DNA from: Homarus americanus
Taxonomy: Eukaryota; Arthropoda; Malacostraca; Decapoda; Nephropidae
NCBI RefSeq assembly: GCF_018991925.1
Contig: NW_024724368.1
Coordinates: forward strand, 4,076,209-4,140,208
Direction: 5' to 3'
DNA: 64,000 bases
Below, piece after piece: positions 1 through 12,904 of this stretch (position 1 is the first letter of the stretch; each line of letters starts with the position of its first letter). The position numbers and the translations under genes are program-made. The notes under the pieces were generated by a model that was not told the DNA's origin, made no database searches, and saw only the letters and a program-made list of their open reading frames with translations.

Positions 1-2124
1 CCATTAGTTTCTATTTCATACTAAAAAAAAGGAAAAAAAATATATTATTAGAATTATTTTTCTATTAAACAACATACTGTGCATGTTGTGTATTTTTTGT
101 AATGCTTATATATCTCAACTTCCAATACAGTTACTGTGTTTGTATAAGAATGATCTTCTGAAAACTAACATGTTTTCCAGAACTTTTGTCATCATAGTTA
201 TGGTGTATGATCTGTGCCTCAATCCTGTTGTTGGTGTTATCTTTCTATAGCGTTGATATTTGTATAGTATTATCTTTCTATGGTGTTGAACTTTTCATGG
301 TAATTATTTCTGTAGTATTACTGACTATGGTGTTTCTAAAAGAACTGCAACTCTCTCTCTCTCTCATGTTGATAGAATAACTTGGTACCAATTCTGGTAT
401 TTACTGCATAATTTTGATCTTTTTTTTTTAATGTTTTTACGATGGTAGTGCTAACAGCGTGTTGAAATTTTTATAATGCAATGAATATTGGTCTGTCATG
501 TTAGTAGCACAACAGTAGTAGGTGTTAGATATTTGTGCTGACATAATTGTTGTGAATACTGTTGAGTTCCTGTAGGTAATTTTGAAATGTCATCTACCAA
601 CATAACTGCATTTCATGGGCCTTATTTTTTATGTGTGAAGGAGAGATTCAGGCTAAAGTTTTCCTGGTGTGTCTCTCACCACCACACAATCTCTTACACT
701 TCAGCAATAACAAATCACAACAATAATCAAGCAATTTTACAGGATTTCTTGCCTACCAAATAGATATGACTCTTTTCCCAATTTAATTAGAAATGAACCC
801 ATTTGAAAAGTAAGAAAATAAATGTATCAAAACCATAAATTAGAATTCCCTACAAAAGATACTTTCAGTGAAAAGTAGAGAGATCATGAAAGTAGCAAAA
901 GTTATAATAACAAGGTTGGAGATAAATGAGCTACTGTCAGATAGAATTATAATTTAGGTGCTATCAGTTAGAAGTGAACTGTCTGCTTGTTCAACAAAGG
1001 TACAATGAAAATATATTCTTCTATAATGACTTACAGTATAGTAGTGCCTCCTGGGGTAACAGTGTGTCAGTAATCTTCAACTTCTTATTTTTGACCATTA
1101 CTGTACTCTGAAATATTATTGAAAAAATTATCATCTTGAATTTTGTTTTGTGTTTTACAAGAAAAGAGATTGTATTACATAAATAGTATGATGATCAGCA
1201 TGTTCTTGCAGAAACTTCATATTAAGCTGGTCGTTCTGTTTCAGGATTTCGTAGGTTACGGTAAATGAGGTGTTCTTTAAGAACCATTATCAGGTAGAAG
1301 TTTATTTGTGAAATGCATTGTTTTATGAAGTGCTTGCCATGAAAATAATGGGTGGTGAGAACTTTGTGATTTGCAATGTAGTGGTAATTATACACTATGT
1401 TGAAAGACATTATGATATGCAATGTCATTGTTGCAATACACACTTCTGAGGATTTTTTTTAATTGATAAAGGAACATCGTGGCCCATGATAGTATAAAAG
1501 AAAATGCATTTCTTGGTGATAAAAACTGAATACACACAACTAATAAGTTGCGTGTATTCAGTCTTGCAAAAATTAATCATGTTATTTTCTCATTAGTGCT
1601 TACAGCCCTTCCTCACATTTTCTACACCTCGTGCACCACTCATATGTGCCATTTCCTTCCTCATTTTGAAGTTTGTGTGTATCTGATTCACCCCAACACA
1701 AAAGTGGAAGAGAAAGAAAGAATAGATGGAAGGGCTTTTAACAATAGCCAAATATTCAATGGAATGTTTAAAGTTTTTTTTTTGTAACATGTGACATAAT
1801 ATTCAAGATATGTCTGAAAACTTACAGAATGTTCTTGGGATATAAATATAGTTAAAATGGTAATGATATAAGAAGTATGCCTGGGAGGTTAGAGCCTTGG
1901 CAGTCCTCAGGATGATGCATATAGTAGAGGAAGTGGTGCTAGTGTGTATTAATGTATAGTGTGAATGGTAAGGTAAGGGTTAATACAGTAAGACGTTGCA
2001 TTATAAAACTAATTATTGCATCAGATGCCCCAGAACAGTGGAAATTCCATTACAGTATTATGATTATTTTGGTACTGTACTCCCCTCCCACTCCAGGTTA
2101 GGCTAACTTTATTTCATTTCACTG
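1..2124. other. Intergenic, no gene seen
   Basis: AT-rich with stop codons in all frames; only frames under 80 codons without recognisable content. Scattered TACAGTA/TACTGTA words. Confidence 0.6.
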
Positions 2125-2126
2125 TA

Positions 2127-2971
2127 CAGTGGCTCCTCGGTTAACCTAACTCAATCCGTTCCAGAAGGTCGTTCGTTAACCGAAACGTTCGTTAACCGAA
2201 ACCATTGTTTCAATGGGTTTTTGGGTAATTGGTTCCAGCTCACCGAAAATTTCCTAAATTCAACAAAAATGGTAGAAAAGTTCACTTACTTTGAGGTGTG
2301 TATGTAGAAGGCTCCTGGATGATGATGATGATGATGGGATTTAGAATGGGGGTGGAGGAGAAGGAAGAAGAGAAGGCATTGGGGTGGAAGAGAAGTCACC
2401 CCATGGTGCCATTTCACCCATAAAATTTTAGCTCTCTGGTTTAATTCAAGATTATTTTCTTTAAATCAATGCTGCACTGCATTATATATTGTCAATATAT
2501 AAAATATATTTCAAAATGACCAATAATTTGCTTGGAAACACAGAAAAAAAGCATTTAGTTGAAGAGAGTCTCAAGCAAGATGTTACCTCCAGTGAAAACA
2601 GAGAGAGACTGAACGCCTGTTTGCTGTGTTAAGAGGCTGGATGCCGCGCATTAAACTAGTCACTTTACCTTCAATTTGTTCAATAATTGTTAAAATGACT
2701 AAAAAATTGAATATTAAACTTTTAAAATTATTGAATAGTATAAACTTCTTGATATTTACAAAAATAGTAAGGAATTTAAGCCCTAGAACCGATTAATGTA
2801 TTGGCGGACTGATACTAAAGCTGGTTGCCCGGTCAGTGCAAGCGTAAAACATGTTGAGGTCGGTTCGTAAGAGTTCGCGAATTTTTTTTCGTAACCGAAT
2901 TGAAGATCCTTATGGAAGGCAGTTCGTTAATCGAAATTACGTTAACCGGGTGTTCAAAACGAGGGTCACTG
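2127..2971. mobile_element. TA-flanked inverted-repeat DNA transposon (non-autonomous)
   Basis: Left end CAGTGGCTCCTCGGTTAACC after TA (2125-2126); right end reads in reverse complement CAGTGACCCTCGTTTTGAAC and is followed by TA (2972-2973). Subterminal GTTCGTTAACCGAA-type words repeat at both ends. 845 bp without a transposase frame. Fits a pogo/Tigger or Tc1/mariner-type derivative; family is inference. Confidence 0.7.
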
Positions 2972-3438
2972 TACTGTAGTATCCATGAACATATTCCTCT
3001 AATCAGGATATGTGACTAACTAACCTAACATATACAAATAACTTGATATAACCTAACAGAACCTTTACAGTATTTACCTAACTTGTACTAACTTGATATA
3101 ACTCATCTTAATATAGTATCCGAAATCAACTTGATCTTGAATCATATAAAAATTAGAGGCAATAATTATAAATATCAAAACAATTAAATTATAGCAAATG
3201 TAATGATAGATTATAACTTTCAAATGCATTATGTGTAGGTGCCATTGTAAGTAAAGGAATATTGATGAAATAACCAAGAAATTGAGATTGCTTTTGAACA
3301 GTACAGTAGTGTAAACCACTCCTTCACCAGGCAAGCTGACGCTGGGTTGGTGTGTATGTCTGAGGTGGGTGCTCGGTGGCAGATAAATTGCACTGCCCTC
3401 ACCCCACCTAAGTCACATCACACCTGCCAAACCCTATA

Positions 3439-4086
3439 CAGTATACAATATTACCCCGCTTTACGCGGTTTCACTTAACGCGATTTCTCATATACGGGGT
3501 GCCTCGCCAGAACCGAATTTTCACTTAACGCGGTTCATCTACTCATATACGCGGGAAGTGGCGCGGGCACGATGCGCACAAGGTCGCCCAGTCATCAAAA
3601 CATTACCGAGTTCTTCACCCGCCACCCACCACAGCCGGCCCAAGTCAGTGATAGTGATAATTACAGTGAGGATATGGACTTATATGTACTTTGAGGTGGT
3701 TTGACAAAGAGGCCCTGCAAGCCTCTGTGGTGGATAGTGATACAATTGATACAAGTGATACAGGTGAGGGCCAATAATCTGCCCTCTGCCTCGGAACCAA
3801 CCCCCCCATCCCCGTGTGCCCAGCCATCTTTTCTACTAATGTAAGTGTTAAAAAACCTAATATTATTGATATTTCTCTTAATTATTAATTGTGTGTGCAT
3901 ACCATCATAAAGTTAACAGAATATTTTTACTACAACATAGTTGTGTGTCGTCAAAAAGTGGAGTTTGGGGGTCGGGCCAGTCTCTATTGGAATTAATCCC
4001 ATATGTTCTGTTGTTCACTTAACTCGGTTTTCACTTAACGCGGTACCCTGTGGGTTCAATTGACCGCGTAAAGCGGGGTACAACTG
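3439..4086. mobile_element. TA-flanked inverted-repeat element with transposase tail remnant
   Basis: The ends share ACCCCGCTTTACGCGGT in inverted orientation, with CAGT outermost and TA on both sides (3437-3438, 4087-4088). Inside, near 3590-3690, a plus-strand stretch reads as NITEFFTRHPP and then SDSDNYSEDMDLYVL with a stop, an acidic tail typical of pogo/Tigger-type transposases. 648 bp; internally deleted. Confidence 0.65.
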
Positions 4087-4088
4087 TA

Positions 4089-7000
4089 TAACTAAATTCC
4101 TTTTTTGTAAGGATATACACCATTAACGACAATGCCTCTCCGTACTACCGATTATTCCAAAATTTTAATAATCTTTTTATGTTTTTATTATTTGCAGGTA
4201 CACAATTGATTTACATTTATTGTAGGGTGTAAGTTGCCTGTTCCCTTTCCTGTCATTGTTGTTACGTATCTCACATCGCTCTCCCCCTTTATTTTCTGTC
4301 TTCCTTATAAGTTTTGTTCCCTTTGATTTATCACACACAAAAGTGGGAGAGAAGTAAAGATAGTATATAGAGAATGAGTCTGGTGGTTGTGGGTATTAAT
4401 GGTACAGTATAAGCTTGGTCATTTTCACTGATGTTAGGAATTTATTATTTTCCTGAAATAGTGATGCTTCCAGATAGATAATGTCTTACAAGTTAAGGTT
4501 TAACATTACTGAAGGCTCTAGTCATGGTATGGTTTATATTATTTACCTCTAATACCACATAGCTTCACTCAGAACAACATCTGCTTAGATCACTTGTGAA
4601 CTAGACTTAATAATGAACAATCATATATGGTACTGTGCAGTACAGAATGATCCAGCAGAATACCTGCCATGAAGTTAGACCAAAATTATTATCGAGAATG
4701 AACATGATTTTGATAAATACTAATGGGTTTCAATAAAGATTCACTGAGAGAGGTGCTGGTACAGTACTCTGTAGAGAATCACTGAATACAGATAAATAAT
4801 CTTGAAGAAGCAAGCAAGGAATAAAGGCTGGAGGTTGTAAAAGTATAGAGCAATTATGAATGTGGGGTACTATAGGCCCCACTTATTAAAGCAGGGTTCT
4901 ATACAGGTGAGTGGATTGAGATGCCTGGGGCACAAACTATTGATCCATATAAGAGGATACAAGTGCCTATCCGCTCTGCCACCACAACCCAAGATGATCA
5001 TAATGAGCCTTAAAAGCCTATTTTCTCAATGATATAAAATAATTTAGGGGACATATAAGAATTTCCTGGTTTAGGAACTCATCCCTATATTTCTCATAAG
5101 AAGATAGTGTTTTTAGAGAGCAATTTGTTAGAGGTGACCAAACAGAACTGAATCACATGATCTGTTGAGTGCTTGCTCTACTTGCAGTCCCTTATTCCCA
5201 AGTGTTCTTATGCGACTGATTATTTTCACTTGTCTGTTTTCACTTCCAGTCACTGGAATCCTGTTTTATTTATCCAGTTTACACAAACTTCATTGTACTT
5301 AAAAGGCATGTGAGGTAATCAGAGGTGCAGCATATATGAAAACTATTTTGTTTAGGTACAGTAGTGTTACATAACTGCAGTGTTGATAACTACAATTTAA
5401 ACTTTGGAGAGTTAAGAGAAATTTGTATCATTGTTACTTTAGAAGTACAGTAATGTAATATATTTCAGTGTTGGGTGTTGTGTTCATCCTGCCACTTCAC
5501 ATCTCCATGCACAAGCCATTTCACCGTGCAAACACAGTACCTCACTCCGTGTGTCCCCTCCCACTCTGCCTATCTCCTGTATTCTTATTTTATTTCTCCT
5601 TTCCATAAGAACACGTTACCTCTGAATACCACACTTGCCTGGTAACTGCGTTAAATGATTCCTTATATTCTCTTGTCTCACTTTGCCTCACATTTACAGC
5701 TCCACAACTTAAGCTTACAAAAACCGCTTTACTCTTCATACTCCCCAACCTTGTCATTCTAGTCTTACCTTTACATCAGAGTAGATTGAATTATGCCATG
5801 CAACCGACTGATTCCATCACTAGCCTGTCTTATAATTATCTCGGATATCTTAATGCATCTCTAAGAAGCATATTTTATTAGGCTGATGATATGAGAGCTC
5901 CTAATGGTTATGAGCTGTTATGAAAAGACCATGTGGCATTTAAAGTACAGTACGTACATGTACACTCATATTTATTGTTTGTGCTGTCCGAAAATTAACT
6001 CCAAATAACTCTACAGTACTGTATTTATTCTGGAATAAATCTAGGATTCATTACCCTCCTACTCATAACTAAAGTAACTCAAGTAGATTCCCTTGATAAT
6101 GTAATTGAGCTAAACACATCATCACTGTGACCACTAGTACTGTAATGGGAAGATAAGGGTTATAATTTGAGAAAACCACCATTTGTTTATAAGATCCTGT
6201 ACAAAATAATCAAGTTGTTAGTGCTATTACAACAATGTACTGTATCTAGACGAATCTCCGTGTGTGTGTTTTCCTTTTGTCCCTTTCATTGATGAGGATT
6301 TTTCTCAGTCATGTGGAAATATGTTATGTGGTACTGTTTGCCTGTCCCCTCATCCATCTTACTGTTTTACACACCCACACACAATTTATATACAGTATGT
6401 ACGTATATCCATTTGTGTTGATTGTTTACTGATCGTTCATGGATGGCATGGAAACACAATATTGCACAGCTAAACATGAGTTGGTTTACAGCACTATCCA
6501 AGTTTTGATATAGACCCTTCATAGCAGTTTTTCTCCCATGCATCTCCAAAGCATTTTTTTATTAAGGTTTGTGGCGTGTAACACAAAACTTTACCGGATT
6601 CTTTCATTCTGCAACACAGTGTTCGGAAATTGTAATTTTAATGGTGTTTGAACCAGATTTTCTTAAGAATACCAAACCATACATTTTTGATACTTGTATT
6701 TGGTATGTTTTTTAGGTACTGTAGATCATATTGTATCAGTGCATAGAAAACAGGGCACAGTTAGATTCCTCTGTAGTCATAGTAAGTTTAATAGTGGTTA
6801 ATAATAGATGAAAAATACATGTGTTTTCTATCACTTAAGACACACAGTATGGCATTTATTGTATGTTTAAATAAATGTTACCTCACATTTGTAGTGATAA
6901 GTAGAATTGTCAGAAACATTTTGTTAACTAAGTCTTCAAGTGTCTTTTACGTACATATATGAATGTTAAAATACTTCTATTTCATCTAAGACGTTAGTGG

Positions 7001-8205
7001 TGCCAAATTTGGAATACTGTAACTGATTCACATTTCTAATAACAGTTTTAATTTCTGTGTTTACCTAGCATGGAGGTTTTCATTTGAAGATGCATACAAT
7101 ACTGTAGTAAGATTTCACTGTAGTATGGTTGAAGATGGGTATAACACTTTGAAATACTGTACATGATTCGCTCTAGTTCTCAGAAACGAGGAGCAGTATC
7201 TCCCAAATGATGACCTCTTTAAACTAGGGTAGTTTTGATGTGGAGGCTGCAGAAGTCACCTGATTTTATATTTGTTAGGATTTACATCTGTGACTAATGA
7301 CTATGGGCAGTTAATAATGCTGTAGGTGTGTATAACTTTAATCTATATCTTCCTAAACTACTCCATTTTATACAATTGTAATACTGCATGAACAGGTTAG
7401 AGGTAACTCCATGAAGAGAATACAGTATTTCTTTCTTTATGGCAAATTCAAGAAATGCATACTGGCCACATGTCTTTATGAAATGTAAAGTGCACACATA
7501 CGCTTATATGTTAGAGGAGTGCCAGTACTCTCGTAAAATGTGTCGGAGAGAGAGATTAGAATATCACGGAACAGGAGAGGTAGTTATACGTTTCTCCACG
7601 TGTGGTATTCACTCGGACGGCATCACCATGATGCTGTACCTGTTCTGTCAAGAGTTCATACATTTTCTCCATGATAATGAAGAACAACACATTACCCCTT
7701 TACTGTACTCTCATATATACCTGGTCTTCTTTTTTTATCATCTTACACATTATCTTCATGGACGTTAAGGCTGGTAGAGACTTAAACATATTATGTCAAA
7801 TAAAACTCAATCTTTTAAGGTATTATGTAACTACTGTATGTGGATATTCAAATTGTTATTGTTGCCAGTATTTTACAATGTATGTGTCTGTAAAATTGAC
7901 AAAATAGGGACTTGATAAACTGCTAGAGGGATTCAAATAACATAGCAATAGTAACTTTCGTCATTTGATGATTTGTTCAGATGCTAAGAATGCAAGTGTG
8001 GACATGTTAGCAGAGTACTATATAAGCTTGCTTATCTGAGCTTAGTTTTGTGGTGTCATACAGTACAGTATTGTTTAACGCAACATCATACGTATAGATA
8101 CTCTGGAGCAAGTGTACCTGTGTTTTGTTTTATATCAATCCATATAAACATATGTACTGTACTGTACACTAATCTCTTAAAGCATGAATCATATGAACAT
8201 GGATA
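4089..8205. other. Intergenic, no gene seen
   Basis: No coding pattern on either strand; the longest frame (7439-7768) has no family resemblance. Very dense in TACAGTA/TACTGTA. Confidence 0.6.
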
Positions 8206-8207
8206 TA

Positions 8208-8887
8208 CAGGTAAACCTCTATATACGATGTCTCGTTCAGCGATATTTCACTTTAATGATGGTCATGAATTAAAATCAGCTAGCTATATACGATAAAAAG
8301 AAGCCGTTTTAACAATATCCATTGGTTGGAAATTTTTTTATCTCTAGTGCAAACTATGGGTTGTTATATACTGTACTTAATTAATCGCTGTCTTACACGG
8401 AGTCCAGCAATGTAAATTATATTTTTCTACGTCAAGGAAACAATATTTAACCCTATTACACCACCATAGGAAACACATCTCTCGCTGCATTTGTCAGCCA
8501 CAGCAATATCTACCTGTGTGCCACCACACGCCCAACCCGCGCACTACAGTCCTGCGCTTAGGTTCTTTGTCAATCGCATCTGTCCATCATCACGTAGCAA
8601 TACGATTTTCATTCAGTATCGTCTCCACTCCACCTACAAGAGTCCTCTTGGCCTCAAAGGAGACATGTGATGATGACCAGACTTGTTCTTCATAATGTGG
8701 TGAGTGTTGTTTGTTTTCTATTGATTTTATGAGTGTAGGAATTTTTGTCGGTGACACGTGCGTTTGGGGACTGGCTGGGGACATACCCCTTTGAACCCCA
8801 TGTTATAATGATCCTGTTCTACGATATTTCACATAGTGATGGGTTTTTCAGGAACCTAAACCCATCGTATATATCGAGGTTTATCTG
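8208..8887. mobile_element. Inverted-repeat element, pogo/Tc1-like ends
   Basis: Left CAGGTAAACCTCTATATACG and right end (reverse complement) CAGATAAACCTCGATATATA pair over about 25 bases. Left flank is TA (8206-8207); the right flank is TC, a decayed TA. A TTCTACGATATTTCAC-type word recurs inside both ends. 680 bp, no transposase frame. Confidence 0.6.
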
Positions 8888-11800
8888 TCCTGCTTGAAGC
8901 TCTGAAAACATTTGAATGTAGTTCAGGCAGATATGCTCTTGAAAACACATCATTGTTTTATGCAGTATTTTAATTATTGAATACAAAGTTACTTCAGTTT
9001 CATCATTTATATATATTTATTTTTGCATAACATTTTATATTTTTTAGTGTTTTACAATTAGTTAATATGATTATGAATCTTAGTGATGTTAACTTTTTTC
9101 TCATTCAGATGGGGTCTGTTATTTAACTTTGTTGATCCCTAGTGATACTGTGGAGGAACTGTTTTATAGTAATATTCATTAAATGATACAGTGAAACTGA
9201 CATAACATTGGCATTCTCTGGGGTAGCATTAGGGTAAAAAGATGGGCTACTGTATTCAGGAGAGGGTGGTAGATGCCAACACATCATAGCCACTGATCAT
9301 TATCAAACTTCTGTACACAGTGTTAGAGACCTAAGAGAATCACTCAAAATATTTACTGAAGTCTTCATGTCGATTGAACTGTAAAATGATAAGGCTAAAT
9401 TATTCCACATCCATGCATCAAGGAAAAAGATTCCCCCTAAAATAAAGAGATTGTCTAGACAAGTTTACAATTGAAAAGTAGAACTAGGGAAGTAGGGAAA
9501 AGCAAGAAGGCTGGAAAGAGAAACACTAATAGGAATGTAAAATACCAGTAGTTATCATTACAGGAGGGTGTGGTGCTTGTGCTGGCCTGACACCTGGGTT
9601 ACAGTGCGAATATGACCAAAGAATAGAATCATCAGCAAATAGTATTCTTATTACACGAGTTGATCCATTCATGACTGAAGCCGGTCCATTTAATCAGTGG
9701 AAATAATATTTGTCTTTTCAAGTTTGTTTATAACTCCTGTACTAAACCAGTAGTCTTGTACCTTTTGTCTATATCATACCCAAGTCTTTCCTAGCAGTTA
9801 GGTCAGCCATAAGATTTTAGCAACACAAATGAGTGATTTTTGTCTTTAATTTGCAGTTCTTGTTTGTAAATACAGTATGTATAGATGGTACTGTATTTAC
9901 TTATTTTAATTGTTATAATATTTATACATATTTCCCTTCAATAGTATACAGTTAAATTTTTTACAAAAAAAGACAATTTTATTTTAAATCAACTATGAAG
10001 CACAGTGTAATGAATTAGTCGTGAACTGCAGATACAAGTACTATACTGTACTGTACTGTACTGTACTCTGAAACTTGCACATTTTCTTGGGTGCCATACT
10101 AACCACAACTTAAGTCATTAAACAGTGCTATGATTTACAACTACTGTACTATTTAGTTGTTTGCGTACTGCTTTGTTTAGGCTTACAAGAGGTAATTCAA
10201 TATTTATAGATATCTGCTGTCAAGTTATGTTGACAATGTTTCGGACAGTGTTATTCAATATAGCTACAGGTACTTTGATAATGTTTTAGTCAGCACAATC
10301 TTTACTCCACTTTTGAAATACACATTATTGGCGGCTTATTGTACTGTATGCATATAATTAAATTGGATTTTACCAGAAATGACTTGGTCTAAAACAATTT
10401 ACTTTTTACTTTAATAACTACAGTACGTACTGTAATTGGGCGACTGATAAGCAAGTTTTTATAGTATTTATTAAAGGCTTCGAGTTTTAGGACTCTCACC
10501 AAAGATAAGAAAATAATTCTCCTGTAGATCCTGTGCTTATATTTTTATTGTAGTCTTAAGCTAGTCTGTATTGGTGTTTTTATTATATGTATTGTTTTAC
10601 AGGTTAACAGTCATCATTATTTCTGTAAACACTGAACTGTAGTACTTAATCATTTCTATAATAGATTTTAATTAGGAATACTTTTTGTGATGTAGAATTG
10701 GTTTCAAATGAACACGCAGTATTGTACAGGTTACATTATATAACTTCTTCCTTGCTATTTGCTCTGAAAACTAGTGTTGTACTGTACACACCTGTGCTGG
10801 TCCACTTATACAGTAAGGAAGGGTTAATTATGGTCAGGATTCACACATTATGATATATTGTCAGAAAAATATTGCTGTATTGTGGTATCCTTTCTTCACC
10901 TCTTTTCAGTTTTGACATACAGTTTCTATACTGTATATATGCAACTTTGTATTAAATTGTGGGAAAGGTGGCAGTAGTTGTGTTCTGTCTCTTGGTAGGC
11001 GATGGTACTAAAATATCCAACAGCTGAAAACACAAACCAATAGAGTATAATTTAACCTAAGGAAAATTTTGGTCGTTTTAGTGACAGTGTTTCATGTTCT
11101 GCAGTCTTGCATGTTTTAGTACTTCAGCCAACTTAGGAATTGAACCAAACTTAAACAACAGGAATATCAGATAAGTCAACATTTTTTTTCCTTTTTTACA
11201 TTCCATGACATTTTATCATTGAGAGGTTTCTCATAAAGTTACTGTAAATGTCTGGAAAATTTAATCTGTTTGCTTGATTCTTCATATTAATGTTGACAGC
11301 TGCACAAAATAACGTTCAATAATATCATCATCTTACTCTTGACTACCTGCATGCAAGTGGGGATAAATTTGTGAACTTTAGGTATTTTTTAAGGTGTAAT
11401 GCCATATGGAATACAAATTAAATTTATTAACTGCAAAAAGGCACATTTTGAAGTAACTTTTCTTTGATAACTGTAGTATTGGATTGAGTTTCAAAGTTTC
11501 TTAAAAGTACCTGTAGTCTGTTTAAGATATATAACACCCAGTATTTTGAATTTTATTTAATATCTAGTCCAAATCTTCATCATGTTGGCATTGTAATACT
11601 GTACATAATAGTATTTATGCAGAAAACTGGATAGAGGGTTTGTGTACTTCAGTAATGTACAAATGATTTTCTGTAGGTGATGTACTTTATTGTTTTTGTT
11701 ATTAAGATATTATTTGTCCAGTGATATTATACCAGGATCTCAGAGGCTATTATTAGCACACTATGTAAATTTTATCCTCAATGTTTGTCTTGTGCATTGA

Positions 11801-12229
11801 CCAACACTCTAAATAATATACGCTTGTCTACTCTTGCTTGAGAGTGTGCCTTCCCCCTTGCACAAGTCAATCCCTATAGATGTCATTTGGTCTTCATAGA
11901 TTTTGCTATTTGCCAGTACTGTAGCATAATAATTCTATACATTTTCAAGGATCTTTCTCGTCTATTTCACTTCCTCTACAGGGTGTATAATAATTTTTAA
12001 GTCATCTGTTATCACCTTTTTGGATACTTCTGTATATTTCTTCAATAAATGTTTTATTCTATATTTGACAAAACTTTATCTTGGTTACCTGTTCCTGGAA
12101 CTCCAGAATTCCTAATGGCTTTAATGTATCACCATAATATTATTGCAAAAACCTTTCAATGTGCTGCTGTAAGTTTTTGGACATTAAGAGCCATAGTTTT
12201 TTTTTTTTTTTTTTTTTTAAGCCTGGTGA
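8888..12229. other. Intergenic, no gene seen
   Basis: AT-rich, no frame of note. Contains a CTGTACTGTACTGTACTGTA run near 10050. Confidence 0.6.
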
Positions 12230-12904
12230 CTTTCCTCCAAGTCCACCATAATGCCCTGGGTGACGTTCCTTTACGTCCTTAATTTTCGCTGCATAGTTTG
12301 GATGTCCAGGCGGGACAAAGTGTTTTGTTTGTTATTAATTTAATTCGCAAATCAACTCGCACATAATGTTTGTCCTAAATCTAGTGGTCCAGGTACCCAC
12401 CAACTATCATGATGGGTGCACGTCCTTTGACCCTCCTCACTCCTTCACACCCTCGACAATAGTGCTATTCATCAAGTCGCTTAATTTGAGTGGCAGTTAT
12501 ATAGTGTCGGGTGACGAAGACAGTGATGGGAAGGAAACAGACCCAGATGATGTAGTTTGTTGAGGCAGTCAGTGGTGAGGACAGTGATACAGACAATGGT
12601 GTTCATTCCCCCTCCCCACCCCACTAGCCACCCCCCCAGCGAGGTTGTGGACTTAGGGGAATACATGCACACTAGCCACAGCAGTATGCTTGCGCAATAC
12701 ATAATCTCTTGAATTTGGAAAATTATCCCCCATCCCCGGAATTTCCCGAGTAATGTACCAGGAAATTTTTCCAGAAAATGTGCCCCTTCAGAAAATTTTT
12801 CTCAAAGCCGGAATTCCGACTTTGGGAAGGATTTTCCGTGAAAATTTCAATCCCGGCTATCGGATAGTTCCGGTTAAGAGGGATTCCAGCTAATGGAGAT
12901 ACAG
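12230..12904. mobile_element. Tigger-like transposon remnant (low certainty)
   Basis: A plus-strand frame ending near 12562 closes with an acidic tail (GDEDSDGKETDPDDVVC), and the right part has GGTTAAGAGGGATTCCAGCT and many GGAATTCCG-type words, the usual style of Tigger ends. The left end was not found, so bounds are approximate. Confidence 0.35.

Noticed and set aside
7439..7768. 109-codon plus-strand frame
   Set aside because: No domain, biased AT-rich translation, overlapping a second unrelated frame; within chance for this length of sequence.
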